A stretch of DNA of 64,000 nucleotides from Sipunculus nudus (taxonomy: Eukaryota > Annelida > Sipuncula > Golfingiida > Sipunculidae). This document shows positions 52,201 through 64,000 of the stretch, piece by piece (position 1 is the first letter of the stretch; every line of letters starts with the position of its first letter). Under the pieces are notes generated by a model. It ran no database searches and had not been told where the DNA came from. It saw nothing but the letters and a program-made list of their open reading frames with translations. Where the stretch lies: contig CM049320.1 of the NCBI GenBank assembly GCA_026874595.1, forward strand, positions 35,374,214 through 35,438,213, written 5' to 3'. The translations under genes and the position numbers were made by a program.

Positions 52201-55200
52201 ACATAAAAAATATGACACCACAGTGAATTGACAACTGTGAGCTCACAGTGATAGCATGGCATTGAGGTCATGTATGTTACACAACAGGTAGTTTAGAGTG
52301 ATATCACAAGATGACATAAAAAAATGTGACACCACAGTGAATTGACAACTGTGAGCTCACAGTGATAGGATGGCATTAAAGTCATGTACGTTACACAACA
52401 GGTACTTTAGAGTGATATCACAGGATGACATAAAAATGTGACACCACAGTGAATTGACGGCTGTGAGCTCACAGTGATAGCATGGCATTGAGGTCATCTG
52501 GTTTCACAACAGGTAGTTAAGAGTGATATCACAAGATGACATAAAAAATGTGACACCACAGTGAATTGACGGCTGTGAGCTCACAGTGATAGCATGGCAT
52601 TGAGGTCACATATGTTACACAACAGGTAGTTTAGAGTGATATCACAAGATAACATAAAAAATATCACACCACAGTGAATTGACAACTGTGAGCTCACAGT
52701 GATAGCATGGCACTGAGGTCATGTATGTTACACAACAGGTAGTTTAGAGTGATATCACAGGATGACATAAAAAATGTGACACCACAGTGAATTGACAACT
52801 GTGAGCCCACAGTGATAGCATGGCATTGAGGTCATGTATGTTACACAACAGGTAGTTTAGAGTGATATCACAAGATGGCATAAAAAATGTGACACCACAG
52901 TGAATTCACAACTGTGAGCTCACAGTGATAGCATGGCATTGAGGTCATGCATGTTACACAACAGGTAGTTTAGAGTGATATCACAAGATGACATAAAAAA
53001 TGTGACACCACAGTGAATTGACAACTGTGAGCTCACAGTGATAGCATGGCATTGAGGTCATGTATGTTACACAACAGGTAGTTTACAGTGATATCACAGG
53101 ATGACATAAAAAATGTGACACCACAGTGAATTGACGGCTGTGAGCTCACAGTGATAGAATGGCATTGAGGTCATGTATGTTACACAACAGGTAGTTTAGA
53201 GTGATATCACAAGATGACATAAAAAATGTGACACCACAGTGAATTGACAACTGTGAGCTCACAGTGATAGCATTGCATTGAGGTCATGTATGTTTCACAA
53301 CAGGTAGTTTAGAGTGATATCACAGGATGAAATATAAAATGTGACACCACAGTGAATTGACAACTGTAAGCTCACAGTGATAACATGGCATTGAGGTCAT
53401 GTATGTTACACAACAGGTAGTTTAGAGTGATATCACAGGATGAAATAAAAAATGTGACACCACAGTGAATTGACGGCTGTGAGCTCACAGTTATAGCATG
53501 GCATTGAGGTCATGTATGTTACACAACAGTTAGTTTAGAGTGATATCACAGGATGCCATAAAAAATGTGACACCACAGTGAATTGACGGCTGTGACCTCA
53601 CAGTGATAGCATGGCATTGAGGTTATGTATGTTACACAACAGGTAGTTTAGAGTGATATCTCAAGATGACATAAAAAATGTGACACCACAGTGAATTGAC
53701 AACTGTGAGCTCACAGTGATAGCATGGCATTAAGGCCATGTATGTTACACAACAGGTAGTTTAGAGTGATATCACAGGTTGACATAAAAAAATGTGACAC
53801 CACAGTGAATTGACAACTGTGAGCTCACAGTGATAGCATTGCATTGAGGTCATGTATGTTTCACAACAGGTAGTTTAGAGTGATATCACAGGATGAAATA
53901 TAAAATGTGACACCACAGTGAAATGACAACTGTAAGCTCACAGTGATAACATGGCATTGAGGTCATGTATGTTACACAACAGGTAGTTTAGAGTGATATC
54001 ACAGGATGAAATAAAAAATGTGACACCACAGTGAATTGACGGCTGTGAGCTCACAGTTATAGCATGGCATTGAGGTCATGTATGTTACACAACAGTTAGT
54101 TTAGAGTGATATCACAGGATGCCATAAAAAATGTGACACCACAGTGAATTGACGGCTGTGACCTCACAGTGATAGCATGGCATTGAGGTTATGTATGTTA
54201 CACAACAGGTAGTTTAGAGTGATATCTCAAGATGACATAAAAAATGTGACACCACAGTGAATTGACAACTGTGAGCTCACAGTGATAGCATGGCATTAAG
54301 GCCATGTATGTTACACAACAGGTAGTTTAGAGTGATATCACAGGTTGACATAAAAAAATGTGACACCACAGTGAATTGACAACTGTGAGCTCACAGTGAT
54401 AGCATGGCATTGAGGTCATGTATGTTACACAACAGGTAGTTTAGAGTGATATCAGAAGATGACATAAAAAATGTGACACCACAGTGAATTGACAACTGTG
54501 AGCTCACAGGGATAGCATTGCATTGAGGTCATGTATGTTACACAACAGGTAGTTTAGAGCGATATCACAGGATGACATAAAAAATGTGACACCTCAGTGA
54601 ATTGACAACTGTGAGCTCACAGTGATAGCATGGCATTGAGGTCATGTATGTTACACAACAGGTAGTTTAGAGTGATATCACAGGATGACATAAAAAATAT
54701 GACACCACAGTAAATTGACAACTGTAAACTCACAGTGATAACATGGCATTGAGGTCATGTATGTTACACAACAGGTAGTTTAGAGTGATACCACAAGATG
54801 ACATAAAAAATGTGACACCACAGTGAATTGACAACTGTGAGCTCACAGTGATAGCATGGCATTGAGGTCATGTATGTTACACAACAGGTAGGTTAGAGTG
54901 ATATCACAGGATGACATAAAAAATGTGACACCACAGTGAATTGACGGCTGTGAGCTCACAGTGATAGCATGGCATTGAGGTCATGTATGTTATACAACAG
55001 GTAGTTTAGAGTGATATCACAAGATGACATAACAAATGTGACACCACAGTGAATTGACAACTGTGAGCTCACAGTGATAGCATGGCATTGGGGTCATGTA
55101 TGTTACACAACAGGTAGTTTAGAGTGATATCACAAGATGACATAAAAAATGTGACACCACAGTGAATTGACAACTGTGAGCTCACAGTGATAGCATGGCA

Positions 55201-58200
55201 TTGAGGTCATGTATGTTACACAACAGGTAGTTTAGAGTGATATCACAGGATGACATATAAAATGTGACACCACAGTGAATTGACAACTGTGAGCTCACAG
55301 TGATAACATGGCATTGAGGTCATGTATGTTACACAACAGGTAGTTTAGAGTGATATCACAGGATGACATAAAAAGTATGACACCACAGTAAATTGACAAC
55401 TGTGAGCTCAAAGTGATAGCATGGCATTGAGGTCATGTATGTTACACAACAGGTAGTTTAGAGTGATATCACAAGATGACATAAAAAATGTGACACCACA
55501 GTGAATTGACAACTGTGAGCTCACAGTGATAGCATGGCATTGAGGTCATGTATGTTACACAACAGGTAGTTTAGAGTGATATCACAGGATGACATATAAA
55601 ATGTGACACCACAGTGAATTGACAACTGTGAGCTCACAGTGATAACATGGCATTGAGGTCATATATGTTACACAACAGGTAGTTTAGAGTGATATCACAG
55701 GATGACATAAAAAATATGACACCACAGTAAATTGACAACTGTGAGCTAACAGTGAGAGCATGGCATTGAGGTCATGTATGTTACACAACAGGTAGTTTAG
55801 AGTGATATCACAGGACGCCATAAAAAATGTAACACCACAGTGAATTGACGGCTGTGAGCTCACAGTGATAGCATGGGATTGAGGTCATGTATGTTACACA
55901 ACAGGTAGTTTAGAGTGATATCACAAGATGACATAAAAATGTGACACCACAGTGAATTGACAGCTGTGAGCTCACAGTGATAGCATGGCATTGAGGTCAT
56001 GTATGTTACAGAACAGGTAGTTTAGAGTGATATCAAAAGATGACATAAAAAATGTGACACCACAGTGAAATGACAACTGTGAGCTCACAGTGATAGCATG
56101 GCATTGAGGTCATGTATGTTACACAACAGGTAGTTTAGAGTGATATCACAAGATGACATAAAAAATGTGACACCACAGTGAATTGACGGCTGTCAGCTCA
56201 CAGTGATAGCATGGCATTGAGGTCATGTATGTTACACAACAGGTAGTTTAGAGTGATATCACAAGATGACATAAAAAATGTGACATCACAGTGAATTGAC
56301 AACTGTGAGCTCACAGTGATAGCATGGCATCGAGGTCATGTATGTTACACAACAGGTAGTTTAGAGTGATATCACAAGATGACATAAAAAATGTGACACC
56401 ACAGTGAATTGACAACTGTGAGCTCACAGTGATAGCATGGCATTGAGGTCATGTATGTTACACAACAGGTAGTTTAGAGTGATATCACAAGATAACATAA
56501 AAAATATCACACCACAGTGAATTGACAACTGTGAGCTCACAGTGATAGCATGGCACTGAGGTCATGTATGTTACACAACAGGTAGTTTAGAGTGATATCA
56601 CAGGATGACATAAAAAATGTGACACCACAGTGAATTGACAACTGTGAGCCCACAGTGATAGCATGGCATTGAGGTCATGTATGTTACACAACAGGTAGTT
56701 TAGAGTGATATCACAAGATGACATAAAAAATGTGACACCACAGTGAATTCACAACTGTGAGCTCACAGTGATAGAATGGCATTGAGGTCATGTATGTTAC
56801 ACAACAGGTAGTTTAGAGTGATATCACAGGATGACATAAAAAATGTGACACCACAGTGAATTCACTACTGTGAGCTCACAGTGATAGCATGGCATTGAGG
56901 TCATATATGTTACACAACAGGTAGTTTAGAGTGATATCACAGGATGACATAAAAAATGTGACACCACAGTGAACTGACAACTGTGAGCTCACAGTGATAT
57001 CATGGCATTGAGGTCATGTATGTTACACAACAGGTAGTTTAGAGTGATATCACAGGATAACATAAAAAATATGACACCACAGTGAATTGACAACTGTGAG
57101 CTCACAGTGCTAGCATGGCATTGAGGTCATGTATGTTACACAACAGGTAGTTTAGAGTGATATCACAGGATGACATAAAAAATGTGACACCACAGTGAAT
57201 TGACGGCTGTGAGCTCACAGTGATAGCATGGCATTGAGGTCATGTGTGTTTCACATAAGGTAGTTTAGAGTGATATCACAAGATGACATAAAAAATATGA
57301 CACCACAGTGAATTGACAACTGTGAGCTCACAGTGATAGCATGGCATTGAGGTCATGTATGTTACACAACAGGTAGTTTAGAGTGATATCACAGGAACAT
57401 AACAAATGTGACACCACAGTGAAATGACAACTGTGAGCTCACAGGGATAGCATGGCATTGAGGTCATGTATGTTACACAACAGGTAGTTTAGAGTGATAT
57501 CACAGGATGACATAAAAAATGTGACACCACAGTGAATTGACAACTGTGAGCTCACAGTGATAGGATGGCATTAAAGTCATGTACGTTACACAACAGGTAC
57601 TTTAGAGTGATATCACAGGATGACATAAAAATGTGACACCACAGTGAATTGACGGCTGTGAGCTCACAGTGATAGCATGGCATTGAGGTCATGTGTGTTT
57701 CACAACAGGTAGTTAAGAGTGATATCACAAGATGACATAAAAAATGTGACACCACAGTGAATTGACGGCTGTGAGCTCACAGTGATAGCATGGCATTGAG
57801 GTCACATATGTTACACAACAGGTAGTTTAGAGTGATATCACAAGATAACATAAAAAATATCACACCACAGTGAATTGACAACTGTGAGCTCACAGTGATA
57901 GCATGGCACTGAGGTCATGTATGTTACACAACAGGTAGTTTAGAGTGATATCACAGGATGACATAAAAAATGTGACACCACAGTGAATTGACAACTGTGA
58001 GCCCACAGTGATAGCATGGCATTGAGGTCATGTATGTTACACAACAGGTAGTTTAGAGTGATATCACAAGATGACATAAAAAATGTGACACCACAGTGAA
58101 TTCACAACTGTGAGCTCACAGTGATAGCATTGCATTGAGGTCATGCATGTTACACAACAGGTAGTTTAGAGTGATATCACAAGATGACATAAAAAATGTG

Positions 58201-61200
58201 ACACCACAGTGAATTGACAACTGTGAGCTCACAGTGATAGCATGGCATTGAGGTCATGTATGTTACACAACAGGTAGTTGACAGTGATATCACAGGATGA
58301 CATAAAAAATGTGACACCACAGTGAATTGACGGCTGTGAGCTCACAGTGATAGAATGGCATTGAGGTCATGTATGTTACACAACAGGTAGTTTAGAGTGA
58401 TATCACAGGATGACATAAAAAATGTGACACCACAGTGAATTCACTACTGTGAGCTCACAGTGATAGCATGGCATTGAGGTCATATATGTTACACAACAGG
58501 TAGTTTAGAGTGATATCACAGGATGACATAAAAAATGTGACACCACAGTGAACTGACAACTGTGAGCTCACAGTGATAGCATGGCATTGAGGTCATGTAT
58601 GTTACACAACAGGTAGTTTAGAGTGATATCACAAGATGACATAAAAAATGTGACACCACAGTGAATTGACAACTGTGAGCTCACAGTGATAGCATGGCAT
58701 CGAGGTCATGTATGTTACACAACAGGTAGTTTAGAGTGATATCACAAGATGACATAAAAAATATGACACCACAGTGAATTGACAACTGTGAGCTCACAGT
58801 GATAGCATGGCATTGAGGTCATGTATGTTACACAACAGGTAGTTTAGAGTGATATCACAAGATGACATAAAAAATGTGACACCACAGTGAATTGACAACT
58901 GTGAGCTCACAGTGATAGCATGGCACTGAGGTCATGTATGTTACACAACAGGTAGTTTAGAGTGATATCACAGGATGACATAAAAAATGTGACACCACAG
59001 TGAATTGACAACTGTGAGCTCACAGTGATAGGATGGCATTAAAGTCATGTACGTTACACAACAGGTACTTTAGAGTGATATCACAGGATGACATAAAAAT
59101 GTGACACCACAGTGAATTGACGGCTGTGAGCTCACAGTGATAGCATGGCATTGAGGTCATCTGGTTTCACAACAGGTAGTTAAGAGTGATATCACAAGAT
59201 GACATAAAAAATGTGACACCACAGTGAATTGACGGCTGTGAGCTCACAGTGATAGCATGGCATTGAGGTCACATATGTTACACAACAGGTAGTTTAGAGT
59301 GATATCACAAGATAACATAAAAAATATCACACCACAGTGAATTGACAACTGTGAGCTCACAGTGATAGCATGGCACTGAGGTCATGTATGTTACACAACA
59401 GGTAGTTTAGAGTGATATCACAGGATGACATAAAAAATGTGACACCACAGTGAATTGACAACTGTGAGCCCACAGTGATAGCATGGCATTGAGGTCATGT
59501 ATGTTACACAACAGGTAGTTTAGAGTGATATCACAAGATGGCATAAAAAATGTGACACCACAGTGAATTCACAACTGTGAGCTCACAGTGATAGCATGGC
59601 ATTGAGGTCATGCATGTTACACAACAGGTAGTTTAGAGTGATATCACAAGATGACATAAAAAATGTGACACCACAGTGAATTGACAACTGTGAGCTCACA
59701 GGGATAGCATTGCATTGAGGTCATGTATGTTACACAACAGGTAGTTTAGAGTGATATCACAAGATGACATAACAAATGTGACACCACAGTGAATTGACAA
59801 CTGTGAGCTCACAGTGATAGCATGGCATTGGGGTCATGTATGTTACACAACAGGTAGTTTAGAGTGATATCACAAGATGACATAAAAAATGTGACACCAC
59901 AGTGAATTGACAACTGTGAGCTCACAGTGATAGCATGGCATTGAGGTCATGTATGTTACACAACAGGTAGTTTAGAGTGATATCACAGGATGACATATAA
60001 AATGTGACACCACAGTGAATTGACAACTGTGAGCTCACAGTGATAACATGGCATTGAGGTCATGTATGTTACACAACAGGTAGTTTAGAGTGATATCACA
60101 GGATGACATAAAAAGTATGACACCACAGTAAATTGACAACTGTGAGCTCAAAGTGATAGCATGGCATTGAGGTCATGTATGTTACACAACAGGTAGTTTA
60201 GAGTGATATCACAAGATGACATAAAAAATGTGACACCACAGTGAATTGACAACTGTGAGCTCACAGTGATAGCATGGCATTGAGGTCATGTATGTTACAC
60301 AACAGGTAGTTTAGAGTGATATCACAGGATGACATATAAAATGTGACACCACAGTGAATTGACAACTGTGAGCTCACAGTGATAACATGGCATTGAGGTC
60401 ATATATGTTACACAACAGGTAGTTTAGAGTGATATCACAGGATGACATAAAAAATATGACACCACAGTAAATTGACAACTGTGAGCTAACAGTGAGAGCA
60501 TGGCATTGAGGTCATGTATGTTACACAACAGGTAGTTTAGAGTGATATCACAGGACGCCATAAAAAATGTAACACCACAGTGAATTGACGGCTGTGAGCT
60601 CACAGTGATAGCATGGGATTGAGGTCATGTATGTTACACAACAGGTAGTTTAGAGTGATATCCCAAGATGACATAAAAATGTGACACCACAGTGAATTGA
60701 CAGCTGTGAGCTCACAGTGATAGCATGGCATTGAGGTCATGTATGTTACAGAACAGGTAGTTTAGAGTGATATCAAAAGATGACATAAAAAATGTGACAC
60801 CACAGTGAAATGACAACTGTGAGCTCACAGTGATAGCATGGCATTGAGGTCATGTATGTTACACAACAGGTAGTTTAGAGTGATATCACAAGATGACATA
60901 AAAAATGTGACACCACAGTGAATTGACGGCTGTCAGCTCACAGTGATAGCATGGCATTGAGGTCATGTATGTTACACAACAGGTAGTTTAGAGTGATATC
61001 ACAAGATGACATAAAAAATGTGACATCACAGTGAATTGACAACTGTGAGCTCACAGTGATAGCATGGCATCGAGGTCATGTATGTTACACAACAGGTAGT
61101 TTAGAGTGATATCACAAGATGACATAAAAAATGTGACACCACAGTGAATTGACAACTGTGAGCTCACAGTGATAGCATGGCATTGAGGTCATGTATGTTA

Positions 61201-64000
61201 CACAACAGGTAGTTTAGAGTGATATCACAAGATAACATAAAAAATATCACACCACAGTGAATTGACAACTGTGAGCTCACAGTGATAGCATGGCACTGAG
61301 GTCATGTATGTTACACAACAGGTAGTTTAGAGTGATATCACAGGATGACATAAAAAATGTGACACCACAGTGAATTGACAACTGTGAGCCCACAGTGATA
61401 GCATGGCATTGAGGTCATGTATGTTACACAACAGGTAGTTTAGAGTGATATCACAAGATGACATAAAAAATGTGACACCACAGTGAATTCACAACTGTGA
61501 GCTCACAGTGATAGAATGGCATTGAGGTCATGTATGTTACACAACAGGTAGTTTAGAGTGATATCACAGGATGACATAAAAAATGTGACACCACAGTGAA
61601 TTCACTACTGTGAGCTCACAGTGATAGCATGGCATTGAGGTCATATATGTTACACAACAGGTAGTTTAGAGTGATATCACAGGATGACATAAAAAATGTG
61701 ACACCACAGTGAACTGACAACTGTGAGCTCACAGTGATATCATGGCATTGAGGTCATGTATGTTACACAACAGGTAGTTTAGAGTGATATCACAGGATAA
61801 CATAAAAAATATGACACCACAGTGAATTGACAACTGTGAGCTCACAGTGCTAGCATGGCATTGAGGTCATGTATGTTACACAACAGGTAGTTTAGAGTGA
61901 TATCACAGGATGACATAAAAAATGTGACACCACAGTGAATTGACGGCTGTGAGCTCACAGTGATAGCATGGCATTGAGGTCATGTGTGTTTCACATAAGG
62001 TAGTTTAGAGTGATATCACAAGATGACATAAAAAATATGACACCACAGTGAATTGACAACTGTGAGCTCACAGTGATAGCATGGCATTGAGGTCATGTAT
62101 GTTACACAACAGGTAGTTTAGAGTGATATCACAGGAACATAACAAATGTGACACCACAGTGAATTGACAACTGTGAGCTCACAGGGATAGCATGGCATTG
62201 AGGTCATGTATGTTACACAACAGGTAGTTTAGAGTGATATCACAGGATGACATAAAAAATGTGACACCACAGTGAATTGACAACTGTGAGCTCACAGTGA
62301 TAGGATGGCATTAAAGTCATGTACGTTACACAACAGGTACTTTAGAGTGATATCACAGGATGACATAAAAATGTGACACCACAGTGAATTGACGGCTGTG
62401 AGCTCACAGTGATAGCATGGCATTGAGGTCATGTGTGTTTCACAACAGGTAGTTAAGAGTGATATCACAAGATGACATAAAAAATGTGACACCACAGTGA
62501 ATTGACGGCTGTGAGCTCACAGTGATAGCATGGCATTGAGGTCACATATGTTACACAACAGGTAGTGTAGAGTGATATCACAAGATAACATAAAAAATAT
62601 CACACCACAGTGAATTGACAACTGTGAGCTCACAGTGATAGCATGGCACTGAGGTCATGTATGTTACACAACAGGTAGTTTAGAGTGATATCACAGGATG
62701 ACATAAAAAATGTGACACCGCAGTGAATTGACAACTGTGAGCCCACAGTGATAGCATGGCATTGAGGTCATGTATGTTACACAACAGGTAGTTTAGAGTG
62801 ATATCACAAGATGACATAAAAAATGTGACACCACAGTGAATTCACAACTGTGAGCTCACAGTGATAGCATGGCATTGAGGTCATGCATGTTACACAACAG
62901 GTAGTTTAGAGTGATATCACAAGATGACATAAAAAATGTGACACCACAGTGAATTGACAACTGTGAGCTCACAGTGATAGCATGGCATTGAGGTCATGTA
63001 TGTTACACAACAGGTAGTTGACAGTGATATCACAGGATGACATAAAAAATGTGACACCACAGTGAATTGACGGCTGTGAGCTCACAGTGATAGAATGGCA
63101 TTGAGGTCATGTATGTTACACAACAGGTAGTTTAGAGTGATATCACAGGATGACATAAAAAATGTGACACCACAGTGAATTCACTACTGTGAGCTCACAG
63201 TGATAGCATGGCATTGAGGTCATATATGTTACACAACAGGTAGTTTAGAGTGATATCACAGGATGACATAAAAAATGTGACACCACAGTGAACTGACAAC
63301 TGTGAGCTCACAGTGATAGCATGGCATTGAGGTCATGTATGTTACACAACAGGTAGTTTAGAGTGATATCACAAGATGACATAAAAAATGTGACACCACA
63401 GTGAATTGACAACTGTGAGCTCACAGTGATAGCATGGCATCGAGGTCATGTATGTTACACAACAGGTAGTTTAGAGTGATATCACAAGATGACATAAAAA
63501 ATATGACACCACAGTGAATTGACAACTGTGAGCTCACAGTGATAGCATGGCATTGAGGTCATGTATGTTACACAACAGGTAGTTTAGAGTGATATCACAA
63601 GATGACATAAAAAATGTGACACCACAGTGAATTGACAACTGTGAGCTCACAGTGATAGCATGGCACTGAGGTCATGTATGTTACACAACAGGTAGTTTAG
63701 AGTGATATCACAGGATGACATAAAAAATGTGACACCACAGTGAATTGACAACTGTGAGCTCACAGTGATAGGATGGCATTAAAGTCATGTACGTTACACA
63801 ACAGGTACTTTAGAGTGATATCACAGGATGACATAAAAATGTGACACCACAGTGAATTGACGGCTGTGAGCTCACAGTGATAGCATGGCATTGAGGTCAT
63901 CTGGTTTCACAACAGGTAGTTAAGAGTGATATCACAAGATGACATAAAAAATGTGACACCACAGTGAATTGACGGCTGTGAGCTCACAGTGATAGCATGG

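Larger units (their letters stand above)
36640..62770. repeat. About 13.5-kb super-repeat (119-120 monomers), almost two copies
   Basis: From about 36640 the array is repeated from about 50073 at offset 13433, rising to 13546-13547 after one extra monomer near 51370-51485 in the second copy. Matched marks include AGGATGGC (37352/50785, 38821/52367, 44015/57562, 45483/59030, 48755/62302), CATCTGGTTTCAC (38949/52496), the rare GTGAAATGAC (43871/57418), and ACACCGCAGTG (49169/62716). Few differences were seen; examples are GTAGTGTAG near 62565 and an A-run length change near 42953. The match breaks near 62770, where the second copy keeps monomers that the first lacks near 49235. Confidence 0.85.
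28496..64000. repeat. 113-bp satellite DNA, homogenised core array
   Basis: About 314 head-to-tail monomers of 113 bp, varying by 1-2 bp mainly in an A5-A7 run, continue to the window's end. Each consensus monomer holds, in order: TGTGACACCACAGTGAATTG, ACAACTGTGAGCTCACAGTG, ATAGCATGGCATTGAGGTCA, TGTATGTTACACAACAGGTA, GTTTAGAGTGATATCACAGG, ATGACATAAAAAA. It contains a 16-bp perfect palindrome ACTGTGAGCTCACAGT, a 10-bp palindrome GTGATATCAC and no CpG in the commonest form. Recurrent variants are GACGGCTG for GACAACTG, GATAACATGG for GATAGCATGG, CATATAAAATG for CATAAAAAATG, GAATTCAC for GAATTGAC and CACAAGATG for CACAGGATG. These mark higher-order repeats. 113 is not a multiple of three, and monomers carry stops, so it is not a repeat protein. 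I found no foreign insertion in the core. Confidence 0.97.

Noticed and set aside
37342-62495. An identical 67-codon minus-strand open frame at 37342, 44005, 48745, 50775, 57552 and 62292
   Set aside because: It lies wholly inside the satellite and exists because two A-run length variants keep one frame open across two monomers. Its six copies reflect the higher-order repeats, not a gene family. It is useful only as a marker of repeat spacing.
27883-64000. CRISPR-like regular repeat
   Set aside because: There are no unique spacers between repeats; the monomers are contiguous. The flanking elements are eukaryotic.
28496-64000. Tandem-repeat protein gene
   Set aside because: The 113-bp period shifts frame every monomer, and all frames meet stops within one or two monomers in most of the array.
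28496-64000. CRP-type TGTGA...TCACA operator sites
   Set aside because: The spacing between half-sites is two bases instead of six, and the DNA is from an animal.

Overview
This window is animal nuclear DNA, most likely from a mollusc or another marine invertebrate. The basis is AT-rich, intron- and gene-poor sequence full of (TA)n and (TC)n microsatellites, diverged tandem repeats with GACAGACAGACA and TGACCTTGACC tracts, and decayed copies of LINE, Ty3/Gypsy, tyrosine-recombinase, hAT-like and tRNA-SINE elements. I found no intact host gene. All protein-level similarity is to mobile-element proteins, and every such copy is broken. The species is not identifiable by eye.

Layout. 0-7 kb: non-coding sequence with a tRNA-derived SINE head (minus, near 1.7 kb) and the C-terminal part of a LINE reverse transcriptase (minus, 3.36-3.90 kb). 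7.0-11.1 kb: three adjacent families of old, diverged tandem repeats. 12-16.5 kb: AT microsatellites around a Penelope-like 3'-end remnant, a complete 467-bp hAT-type MITE with an 8-bp target-site duplication, a fourth diverged tandem repeat, a second Penelope-like hairpin, and a LINE 3' end (plus). 17.3-17.7 kb: a tyrosine-recombinase transposon pseudogene. 18.9-19.5 kb: a 42-bp duplication, a GC-rich foldback element and a tRNA-like sequence. 19.5-25 kb: nothing recognisable apart from microsatellites. 26.1-27.7 kb: a scrambled, internally deleted Ty3/Gypsy element in the order gag, integrase, reverse transcriptase.

From about 27.7 kb to the window's right edge (over 36 kb, more than half of the window) the sequence is one satellite DNA array with a 113-bp monomer, roughly 320 copies, and no other insertion that I could see. 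Its left edge consists of irregular, diverged, CpG-containing, more palindromic monomers that abut the broken Gypsy reverse transcriptase. The interior is highly homogenised and organised in nested higher-order repeats of about 12-13, 42, 54-59 and 120 monomers. The largest is a roughly 13.5-kb block present almost twice with very few differences. The array runs off the right end, so its full size is unknown.

The satellite is the most notable object. Its consensus has a 16-bp perfect palindrome, a 10-bp palindrome, one A-tract per monomer and no CpG. Whether it is centromeric, subtelomeric or interstitial heterochromatin cannot be told from sequence alone.
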